Origin: Burkholderiaceae bacterium
GTDB lineage: Bacteria > Pseudomonadota > Gammaproteobacteria > Burkholderiales > Burkholderiaceae
NCBI GenBank assembly: GCA_947373615.1
Contig: CANBYN010000094.1
Coordinates: forward strand, 1 to 6,992
Direction: 5' to 3'
Length of the DNA: 6,992 nt
In this document: positions 1 to 5,414 of the stretch, piece by piece
How positions within the stretch are numbered: position 1 is the first letter of the stretch
How the letters are laid out: each line of letters starts with the position of its first letter
The notes under the pieces: model-generated
The model's input: only the letters and a program-made list of their open reading frames with translations
Databases searched by the model: none
What the model was told of the DNA's origin: nothing
Made by a program: the position numbers and the translations under genes

Positions 1-350
1 TCAAGCAACGTGAAGTTGATGAGCGCATTGTGGTCGATGATGCGGGCGTGATTGCAGCAGTCGAAAAGATGATTAAGCAACGCAAAGACTCCATATCTCA
101 GTTTGAAAAAGCCGGGCGTGATGATTTGGTGGCAATTGAAGCGGCTGAAATGACGATCTTACAAGCTTACTTGCCGGCTCAGTTATCAGATGCTGAAGTT
201 GAGGCTGCCGTTGCTACTGCTGTCAGCTCTACTGGCGCAACAGGACCTCAAGATATGGGTAAAGTCATAGGCGTACTCAAGCATCAATTGGCTGGCAAAG
301 CTGATATGGGTAAAGTTTCAGGTTTGGTAAAAGCTGCGTTAGCGAAATGA
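1..350 (+). CDS. yqeY: GatB/YqeY domain-containing protein, 5' end missing
   Basis: The 5' end lies outside the window. The frame is open from base 3 (KQREVDERI...) to the TGA at 348-350, leaving about 115 residues of a protein usually near 150. The GTG at 30 is an internal Val codon, not the start, because recognisable family sequence continues upstream of it. Family features seen: a lysine-rich helix (EKMIKQRKDSISQFEKAGR), the conserved LQAYLPAQLS segment, and a C-terminal part with GPQDMGKVIGVL and ADMGKVSGLVKAAL. YqeY resembles the C-terminal tRNA-binding region of GatB, a subunit of the Asp/Glu-tRNA amidotransferase, but stands alone. Its cellular role is not well established, and a link to tRNA is inference from that similarity. 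It lies 35 bases before dnaG on the same strand, so it is probably in the same operon. rpsU often precedes this gene and may lie just upstream. Confidence 0.93.
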   Translation, partial: KQREVDERIVVDDAGVIAAVEKMIKQRKDSISQFEKAGRDDLVAIEAAEMTILQAYLPAQLSDAEVEAAVATAVSSTGATGPQDMGKVIGVLKHQLAGKADMGKVSGLVKAALAK

Positions 351-356
351 TGAATT

Positions 357-385
357 AAGAAGGTAAACAGTTTCATACTGTCCTG
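357..385 (+). promoter_or_regulatory. dnaG ribosome-binding site split by a small hairpin
   Basis: The only good Shine-Dalgarno match before dnaG is AAGAAGG at 357-363, which leaves 22 bases to the ATG at 386. That is too far for normal initiation. Between them lies a perfect 5-bp inverted repeat: ACAGT (367-371), loop TTCAT, ACTGT (377-381). If the 15-base hairpin folds, only 7 unpaired bases (364-366 and 382-385) remain between the Shine-Dalgarno and the ATG, close to optimal. The repeat and distances are seen directly. The functional reading is inference. The stem is short, so it may be only marginally stable, which could keep primase levels low. Confidence 0.45.
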
Positions 386-2332
386 ATGGCGCTTATTCCT
401 CAATCCTTCATTGCCGATCTTTTGAATCGGGTTGACATCGTTGATGTGGTCGGGCAGCACGTAAAACTCAAGAAGGCTGGCGCGAACTATCAAGGTTTAT
501 GCCCCTTTCATTCGGAGAAGTCCCCATCTTTTTCTGTCTCTCCTACAAAGCAGTTTTATCACTGCTTTGGTTGTGGGGCTCATGGATCGGCCATAAGTTT
601 TTTAATGGAGTACTCGGGACTTGGCTATGTGGATGCCATTGAAGATTTGGCGCGTTCTGCTGGATTAGATGTCCCACGTGAGGAGCGGACTGCCAATGAC
701 ATAGCAAGACAGCAGCAAGCAATGGCTCTAAGTGAAGTGATGAGTTCTGCAGCTGATTGGTATCGCCAGCAACTCAAAGGCAACACAAGAGCAGTGGACT
801 ATTTAAAAGGTCGTGGACTTACTGGTGAAATCGCCAAACGTTATGCATTGGGATACGCGCCTGATGGTTGGCAAGGTTTAGAGTCTGTCTTTGGGTCTTA
901 TTCAAACGATGAAATTGCTAAGACTTTGCTAGAGGGCGGTCTTCTTATCCAGAGTGAGCAGTCAGAAGGTGGTCAGGCTGTAAAGCGCTACGATCGGTTT
1001 CGCGATCGCATTATGTTTCCGATTCGTAACTCCAAGGGTCAAACAATTGGCTTTGGCGGGCGCATTCTAGATCAAGGTGAGCCAAAGTATTTAAATTCTC
1101 CTGAGACACCGCTATTCTCAAAGGGTAATACGCTCTACGGATTATTTGAGGCAAGACAAGCTATTCGCGCGCAAGAATATGTACTCGTGTGCGAAGGCTA
1201 TATGGACGTAGTTGCGCTCGCGCAATTGGGTTTCCCAAATGCAGTGGCAACGCTAGGCACTGCATGTACCGCAAACCATGTGCGCATGCTTTTGCGTCAA
1301 ACTGATAAAGTAGTGTTCTCATTTGATGGTGACTCTGCAGGCCAACGTGCCGCGCAACGTGCATTAGAAGCTTGTTTGCCGCTCATGTCGGACGATAAAG
1401 AGATTCGTTTCTTATTTTTGCCTACAGAGCATGACCCCGATAGTTATGTGCGTACTTACGGCGCACCCGCCTTTGAAAAAGTCATTAAAGAGGCAATGTC
1501 GATTTCGAGTTTCTTTTTCAAAATTGCGAGCGAGGGCTATGAGTTGACTGCTCCGGAGGGTCGAGCACATACACATCACGCTGCCAAGCCACTGCTGTTA
1601 TCGATGCCCCCGATTGCATTGCGAACGCAAATTTTGCGCGAGCTCGCAATTCGAACCAATACAACGCCAGCAGAGCTTGAAGCGTTTTGTGGGTTAACAG
1701 TAGCGCCAGCTCAGCAAGTGTCCTATCAGGCAGTACAGGCACGCTCGCAAACAAATCAAAATAATTTTTCGAATGGTGGAAATAGACAAGGCGCACCCTG
1801 GCAAGCATCTAAGGGCTCTGCAAAACGCGTAGCATCACTTAATATTGAACCTCCTAAAGCGCCTACGGATTTAGCGGAGCAAATGTTGCGGGTGATCATT
1901 CAATTCCCGCATTTAGGAAAAGAATTGGATTCTAATAAGCGCACCTTGGCATTGAAGGCTGCAGAACAAAGATCTCCTAAAGCGCTTGCTTTGATGCAAG
2001 ATCTTTTATCTCAGTGTGATTTGGTTGAGCTCATTCCAGGCGATGAAGGAAAGCCGGGAAGTGTAGGCGCCGGAGCTTTTGCTATGTTTCAAGATCAGCT
2101 CTCGCGAAGTGAGTTTGCCCCTCTCTATGAGATGCTCAGAAAACGGGTAATGGATTCAGATTTGGAGTTAGATGGTGCTACAGCGGATTTGGATGGGGCC
2201 TTCAAAAAGCTGGAATTAACACACCTAAAACAAGAAATGACTGACATTGCCCAAAAGATTGCGAATAGCACGGCAACCGAGCAAGATCGAGCGAGATATC
2301 GTGAATTAGGTGAGAAGCTGAAGTTCTCATAA
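386..2332 (+). CDS. dnaG: DNA primase DnaG
   Basis: DnaG synthesises the RNA primers for leading-strand start and Okazaki fragments and works with the replicative helicase DnaB at the fork. Three parts are visible in the 648 residues. The N-terminal CHC2 zinc domain has ligands C39, H42, C60 and C63 (LCPFH...YHCFGCGAHG). The central RNA-polymerase core has the RFRDRIMFPIR and IGFGGRILDQ blocks (204-230), the PKYLNSPETPLF block (233-244), and a TOPRIM fold with E270 (CEGYMD), D314/D316 (SFDGDSAG) and D350/D352 (EHDPDSY) as metal-binding acids. The C-terminal part from about 490 should be the helicase-binding domain. It is joined by a Gln/Asn-rich, probably flexible linker (about 440-490). The protein is longer than the 581-residue E. 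coli enzyme, mainly through linker and C-terminus. ATG 386 is the first usable start, since TAA lies in frame at 356-358, and it gives the expected N-terminus. The gene ends in tandem stops (TAA TAA). Confidence 0.99.
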   Translation: MALIPQSFIADLLNRVDIVDVVGQHVKLKKAGANYQGLCPFHSEKSPSFSVSPTKQFYHCFGCGAHGSAISFLMEYSGLGYVDAIEDLARSAGLDVPREERTANDIARQQQAMALSEVMSSAADWYRQQLKGNTRAVDYLKGRGLTGEIAKRYALGYAPDGWQGLESVFGSYSNDEIAKTLLEGGLLIQSEQSEGGQAVKRYDRFRDRIMFPIRNSKGQTIGFGGRILDQGEPKYLNSPETPLFSKGNTLYGLFEARQAIRAQEYVLVCEGYMDVVALAQLGFPNAVATLGTACTANHVRMLLRQTDKVVFSFDGDSAGQRAAQRALEACLPLMSDDKEIRFLFLPTEHDPDSYVRTYGAPAFEKVIKEAMSISSFFFKIASEGYELTAPEGRAHTHHAAKPLLLSMPPIALRTQILRELAIRTNTTPAELEAFCGLTVAPAQQVSYQAVQARSQTNQNNFSNGGNRQGAPWQASKGSAKRVASLNIEPPKAPTDLAEQMLRVIIQFPHLGKELDSNKRTLALKAAEQRSPKALALMQDLLSQCDLVELIPGDEGKPGSVGAGAFAMFQDQLSRSEFAPLYEMLRKRVMDSDLELDGATADLDGAFKKLELTHLKQEMTDIAQKIANSTATEQDRARYRELGEKLKFS

Positions 2333-2350
2333 TAATTTTCCGAAACACCT

Positions 2351-2378
2351 CTAGAAATCATCCTAAAAATCCCCATAT
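2351..2378 (+). promoter_or_regulatory. Candidate sigma-32 (heat-shock) promoter for rpoD
   Basis: CTAGAAA at 2351-2357 differs by one base from the sigma-32 -35 consensus CTTGAAA. After a 13-base spacer comes CCCCATAT at 2371-2378, an exact match to the sigma-32 -10 pattern CCCCATNT. The predicted start is near 2385, about 170 bases before the rpoD ATG. In E. coli the rpoD gene is known to have a heat-shock promoter near the end of dnaG, so position and target agree with an established precedent. The sequence match is direct; use by sigma-32 in this organism is inference. The -10 box also lies inside an inverted repeat (2362-2385), which gives an alternative explanation for part of the signal. 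Confidence 0.5.
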
Positions 2379-2385
2379 TTTTAGG
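2362..2385 (+). other. Perfect 9-bp inverted repeat in the dnaG-rpoD gap
   Basis: CCTAAAAAT (2362-2370), a six-base loop CCCCAT, then ATTTTTAGG (2377-2385) form a perfect 9-bp hairpin 30 bases after the dnaG stop. No T-run follows on either strand, so it is not a standard intrinsic terminator. It could protect or mark the 3' end of the dnaG message, act as a weak attenuator between dnaG and rpoD, or be an operator over the candidate heat-shock -10 box that its loop contains. A shifted pairing, CCCC (2371-2374) with GGGG (2384-2387), is also possible. Confidence 0.55.
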
Positions 2386-2392
2386 GGAACAA

Positions 2393-2421
2393 GGGTTATT
2401 TAAGTCGCAATCGACTATAAT
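2393..2421 (+). promoter_or_regulatory. Candidate housekeeping promoter of rpoD
   Basis: A perfect TATAAT -10 box lies at 2416-2421, which would give a start near 2427-2428 and an rpoD leader of about 128 nt. No good -35 box exists at the right distance: GGGTTA or GGTTAT around 2393-2399 is the best available, so the promoter would be weak or activator-helped. A short palindrome, AGTCG-CAAT-CGACT (2403-2416), abuts and overlaps the first base of the -10 box and could be an operator half-site pair. The -10 is seen directly; promoter activity is inference. Confidence 0.5.
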
Positions 2422-2455
2422 CCTCTGTTCCCAAGAAAAAACTTATTTAATTCAG

Positions 2456-2548
2456 CCACTTGCGCTTTATTGTGATGAAATTTGGGGTAAGTGGACAACG
2501 GGGCTGTGCTTAATCAGTCGATATCAATAACAGTAATGTGAGTAAGTG
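2456..2548 (+). promoter_or_regulatory. rpoD leader with two mutually exclusive pairings
   Basis: CCACTTGC at 2456-2463 can pair over 8 bp (one G-U) with GTAAGTGG at 2487-2494. The same heptamer GTAAGTG recurs at 2542-2548, 7 bases before the rpoD ATG, in the position of a ribosome-binding site. CACTTGC (2457-2463) could pair with that copy instead over 7 bp, covering the initiation region. No strong Shine-Dalgarno is present before the ATG. The repeats are seen directly; a regulatory switch is inference, and heptamers of this kind can occur by chance. Confidence 0.3.
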
Positions 2549-2555
2549 CTAATAA

Positions 2556-5099
2556 ATGCCTAATACCAAGATCAAAAAATCAGCTAAACCCGCCGCAAAA
2601 CCAGCGAAAGCTGTAAAGCTGGCTCCAAAAGCCAAGCCTGCCGCTAAACCAGCAAAATCAGCAAAAGTAACCGCTAAACCAGCTAAAACACCTACCAAGC
2701 TGGCTTCCAAGGCAAAGCCGGTTGTTAAAGCTCCAGCTAAACCAGTAAAAGCTGCTGCTAAACCTATATCTAAGGCCAAGCCAGCTGCTAAGACGGTAGC
2801 AAAGCCTACTAAAAAAGCCCCTACAAAGCCTGTAAAAGTTGTTGCAAAGCCGGTTGTTAAAGCTCCAGCTAAACCAGTAAAGCCTGCCGCAAAGCCGGTG
2901 GCAAAAACGCCTGCTAAACAAACGCCTACAGCTAAGACCCCTACAAAAGCTGCACCCGCTAAAGTGGCGAAGGCTGAAGTTAAGGCTGAGCCAGTCAAAA
3001 AAGGTAAAGCAGCAACCCCCAAGAATGAAGAAGTCAAAGGGATTAAAGAGGCTAAGGGCAAGAAGGCAAAAGTAGTCGAAGAAGTAGTTGTGGAAGAGAA
3101 AAAGAACGGTCGCAAAGCTAAATCAGATACCCCGGCAGAACCTGCTGAGCCTGTATTGACTGATCGTCAAAAAGCGCGTGAGCGCAAGGCCAAAGAGAAA
3201 GCCCTCTTAAAGGAATTCGCAGCACAACAATTAGGCACTGAAGAGCAACAAGAGTTACGTCGCGCACGCTTGAAGACTTTAATCAAGATGGGTATGTCCA
3301 AGGGTTACTTAACCCATGGCGAAATGAATGACGTAATGTCTGATGAGTTGTCAGATGCAGATGCGTTAGAAACTTTAATCAGCTTGTTAAATGACATTGG
3401 TATTACCGTTTACGAACAAGCCCCAGATGCTGAAACATTAATTCTATCTGACAATACTGCAGCTGCCGCCTCTGAAGAAGAGGCTGAAGAAGAGGCTGAG
3501 GCAGCCTTGTCTACGGTGGACTCAGAGTTTGGTCGCACAACCGATCCAGTGCGTATGTATATGCGCGAAATGGGTACAGTAGATCTTCTGACTCGCGAAG
3601 GTGAGATCGTCATTGCGAAGAAGATTGAAGCTGGTCTTAAAGATATGGTGATGGCCTTGGCTGCCTGCCCTGTAACAATCGCTGAAATCCTTTCTAACGT
3701 CGACAAGATTGCTAGTGGAGAGATGGAGATTGACCAATTTGTTGATGGTTTGGTTGATCCAAATGCTGAAGATATTAAGCTAGGACCTGAAGAGCCAGAA
3801 GTTGACCCAGATGCCGAAGAAGGTGGGGAAGAAGGCGAAGACGAAGGCGGTGGCGGTGCGGCAACTGCTAACGTTAAGCAACTTGAAGAGCTGAAACAAA
3901 TTTCCTTAGAGAAGTTTGCAATCGTTCGTACACAGGCCGACAAAATGCGTCGCGCGTTTGATAAAGAAGGGTATAACTGCCCGGCATATATAAAGGCGCA
4001 AGATGCGATTCGAGGCGAACTACTTGGTTTCCGTTTGACTGCAAAAAGTGTTGAGAAGTTATGTGACACTATGCGCTCCCAAGTTGACCAAGTGTGGAAA
4101 CTTGAGCGCGGTATCGTAAGCTTATTAGTAGATAAAGTTGGCGTGAACCGCAGTGAAGTATTAAAAGATTTCCCAAAGATGTCCATGAATTTAACTTGGA
4201 CGGATAAGTTGCTGAAAGAGAACAAGCCCTATAGCGCACTCTTGCAACGTAATGTTCCTGCTATTCAAGAATTGCAACAGAAGTTGATAGATATTCAGAC
4301 TCGTGTCGTTATTCCACTTCCAGAATTAAAGGAAGTAAATAAGCAGATGATCGCAGGTGAGAAGCGTGCACGTGAAGCAAAACGTGAGATGACTGTGGCC
4401 AACTTACGTTTGGTGATCTCAATTGCTAAGAAATATACCAATCGTGGCTTGCAGTTCTTGGACTTGATCCAAGAGGGCAACATCGGTTTGATGAAAGCGG
4501 TTGATAAATTTGAGTATCGTCGCGGTTACAAGTTTTCCACTTATGCAACATGGTGGATTCGTCAGGCGATTACCCGTTCTATAGCTGACCAAGCGCGTAC
4601 GATCCGTATTCCCGTTCATATGATTGAGACGATCAATAAGATGAACCGCATTAGCCGTCAGATCTTGCAAGAGACTGGCCATGAGCCTGATGCTGCAACC
4701 TTGGCACTCAAGATGGAAATTCCTGAGGACAAGATTCGCAAGATTATGAAGATCGCCAAAGAGCCAATCTCTATGGAGACCCCAATCGGCGATGATGAAG
4801 ATTCTCATCTGGGTGACTTCATCGAAGATGGTAATACATTGGCTCCCGCTGAAGCAGCATTGCATGACTCTATGCGTGATGTTGTGAAGGACGTTCTCGA
4901 TTCATTAACACCACGAGAAGCAAAAGTATTGCGTATGCGCTTTGGCGTTGAGATGAGCACTGATCACACTCTCGAAGAGGTGGGCAAGCAGTTTGACGTT
5001 ACTCGTGAGCGTATACGTCAAATAGAAGCTAAGGCTTTAAGAAAAATGCGTCATCCAAGTCGTAGCGACAAGCTTAAAACATTCCTCGAGGAGGATTGA
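2556..5099 (+). CDS. rpoD: RNA polymerase primary sigma factor RpoD with a long lysine-rich N-terminal extension
   Basis: RpoD directs core RNA polymerase to housekeeping promoters. The 847 residues contain an extension (1 to about 235) and a core close in length to E. coli sigma-70 (613 aa). Region 1.1 (about 236-295) has KGYLTHGEMND and EQAPDAETL. Region 1.2 (about 322-360) has TTDPVRMYMREMGTVDLL. A non-conserved region (about 361-595) includes an acidic-glycine stretch at 411-434. Region 2 (about 600-690) has NLRLVISIAKKYTNRG, DLIQEGNIGLMKAVD and the promoter-melting YATWWIRQAI (663-672). Region 3 starts at RTIRIPVHMIE (681) and contains PISMETPIGDDEDSHLGDF (737-755). Region 4 (about 783-845) has LTPREAKVLRMRFG and the -35-binding helix around VTRERIRQIEAKALRK. 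ATG 2556 is directly preceded by an in-frame TAA, and the next in-frame ATG (residue 245) would cut into region 1.1, so 2556 is the likely start despite a weak Shine-Dalgarno. The first 140 residues contain about 40 Lys and no Asp, Glu or Arg. Confidence 0.99.
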   Translation: MPNTKIKKSAKPAAKPAKAVKLAPKAKPAAKPAKSAKVTAKPAKTPTKLASKAKPVVKAPAKPVKAAAKPISKAKPAAKTVAKPTKKAPTKPVKVVAKPVVKAPAKPVKPAAKPVAKTPAKQTPTAKTPTKAAPAKVAKAEVKAEPVKKGKAATPKNEEVKGIKEAKGKKAKVVEEVVVEEKKNGRKAKSDTPAEPAEPVLTDRQKARERKAKEKALLKEFAAQQLGTEEQQELRRARLKTLIKMGMSKGYLTHGEMNDVMSDELSDADALETLISLLNDIGITVYEQAPDAETLILSDNTAAAASEEEAEEEAEAALSTVDSEFGRTTDPVRMYMREMGTVDLLTREGEIVIAKKIEAGLKDMVMALAACPVTIAEILSNVDKIASGEMEIDQFVDGLVDPNAEDIKLGPEEPEVDPDAEEGGEEGEDEGGGGAATANVKQLEELKQISLEKFAIVRTQADKMRRAFDKEGYNCPAYIKAQDAIRGELLGFRLTAKSVEKLCDTMRSQVDQVWKLERGIVSLLVDKVGVNRSEVLKDFPKMSMNLTWTDKLLKENKPYSALLQRNVPAIQELQQKLIDIQTRVVIPLPELKEVNKQMIAGEKRAREAKREMTVANLRLVISIAKKYTNRGLQFLDLIQEGNIGLMKAVDKFEYRRGYKFSTYATWWIRQAITRSIADQARTIRIPVHMIETINKMNRISRQILQETGHEPDAATLALKMEIPEDKIRKIMKIAKEPISMETPIGDDEDSHLGDFIEDGNTLAPAEAALHDSMRDVVKDVLDSLTPREAKVLRMRFGVEMSTDHTLEEVGKQFDVTRERIRQIEAKALRKMRHPSRSDKLKTFLEED
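2712..2749 (+). repeat. 38-bp direct repeat in rpoD, copy 1
   Basis: This 38-base stretch, beginning GCAAAGCCGG and ending CCAGTAAA, is identical to 2844-2881. The two copies are 132 bases (44 codons) apart and in the same frame. Both encode AKPVVKAPAKPVK, at residues 53-65 and 97-109. Identity at every third codon position points to duplication or gene conversion rather than protein-level constraint alone. Confidence 0.9.
2844..2881 (+). repeat. 38-bp direct repeat in rpoD, copy 2
   Basis: This is the second copy of the repeat at 2712-2749. Sequence around it is a degenerate Lys-Pro-Ala tract with many shorter partial matches (CCAGCTAAACCAG-like), so slippage or recombination here could change the length of the sigma-factor extension without breaking the frame. 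Confidence 0.9.
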
Positions 5100-5112
5100 T
5101 CCAAAGACTAAC

Positions 5113-5189
5113 GGGCCTATAGCTCAGTTGGTTAGAGCAGAGGACTCATAATCCTTTGGTCCCAGGTTCAAGTCCTGGTGGGCCCACCA
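5113..5189 (+). tRNA. tRNA with CAU anticodon, most likely tRNA-Ile2 (AUA codons)
   Basis: A full 77-base cloverleaf with encoded CCA can be folded. The acceptor is GGGCCTA (5113-5119) with TGGGCCC (5179-5185), discriminator A and CCA (5187-5189). The D stem is GCTC/GAGC with loop AGTTGGTTA. The anticodon stem is GAGGA/TCCTT around the loop CTCATAA (5145-5151), and the T arm contains GGTTCAAGTCC. The anticodon CAT fits Met or Ile2. I favour Ile2, in which TilS converts C34 to lysidine so that it reads AUA. The acceptor has C4-G69 and C5-G68 as in E. coli tRNA-Ile2, not U4-A69 and A5-U68 as in elongator tRNA-Met. From memory, tRNA-Ile2 also lies beside rpoD in E. coli (ileX) and Pseudomonas. 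It starts 13 bases after the rpoD stop with no promoter between, so it is probably processed from the rpoD transcript. Confidence 0.92.
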
Positions 5190-5197
5190 GCAATATC

Positions 5198-5230
5198 AAC
5201 GACTTAGGGAGAAATTCCTAAGTCGTTTTT
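5198..5230 (+). terminator. Intrinsic terminator after the rpoD-tRNA unit
   Basis: AACGACTTAGGGA (5198-5210) pairs with TTCCTAAGTCGTT (5215-5227) to give a 13-bp stem with one G-U pair, capped by a GAAA (GNRA-type) tetraloop at 5211-5214. A T-run overlaps and follows the stem (TTTTT at 5226-5230, then CTATTT). It begins 8 bases after the tRNA CCA end and would end the rpoD-tRNA transcript. Confidence 0.93.
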
Positions 5231-5403
5231 CTATTTCTGCCACTAAGTGCATATGCGATCTCCAGACATCTTCCATTGCAACCACAATAGATATATAGGT
5301 CTGCCATTGGAGCAATGAACTGCTTGTAGATTGCGGCGTGCATGCTAAGAGGCATGTGATTAAAATGGATTTGTTCCTACCGCCAGTTATCTCAATTCCA
5401 TTC

Positions 5404-5414
5404 GAGGCTAAATT
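5404..5414 (+). promoter_or_regulatory. Ribosome-binding site of the secreted nitrilase-like gene
   Basis: GAGG at 5404-5407 lies 7 bases before the ATG at 5415, a good spacing that supports this start. Upstream, between the terminator and this site (5231-5403), I see only AT-rich candidates such as TAAAAT at 5361-5366 without a matching -35 box, and short hairpins (CATGC-TAAGAG-GCATG at 5341-5356; CATTG-GAG-CAATG at 5305-5317). No promoter can be assigned with confidence. Confidence 0.65.

Noticed and set aside
30..350. GTG at 30 as the start of the YqeY gene
   Set aside because: Family-like sequence (KQREVDERI) continues in the same frame upstream to the window edge, so the gene is cut by the window and does not start at 30.
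2362..2385. Intrinsic terminator between dnaG and rpoD
   Set aside because: The hairpin is real but no T-run follows it on either strand, so it is listed as an inverted repeat instead.
2549..3115. Long minus-strand open frame (188 codons) opposite the start of rpoD
   Set aside because: It is rich in Ala, Gly, Phe and Leu because it is the complement of Lys/Ala/Pro codons, which seldom produce antisense stops. It has no recognisable domain, and the + strand frame is clearly RpoD.
3410..4225. 271-codon minus-strand open frame inside rpoD
   Set aside because: Ser-rich, low-complexity translation opposite conserved sigma-factor sequence, with no family resemblance. It is a shadow frame.
4419..4865. 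148-codon minus-strand open frame opposite sigma regions 2-3
   Set aside because: It lies wholly opposite one of the most conserved protein segments in bacteria, so the open frame follows from that codon usage. No motif supports it.
5113..5189. Elongator tRNA-Met
   Set aside because: The CAU anticodon allows it, but the acceptor pairs (C4-G69, C5-G68) and the rpoD neighbourhood fit tRNA-Ile2 better. It is not fully excluded.
2401..5225. Shared TAAGTCG in the rpoD promoter region (2401-2407) and the terminator stem (5219-5225)
   Set aside because: A 7-base match over several kilobases is expected by chance, and no further similarity surrounds it.
5276..5297. Promoter TTGCAA ... TATATA before the nitrilase-like gene
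   Set aside because: The two boxes are only 10 bases apart, far below the 16-18 needed.
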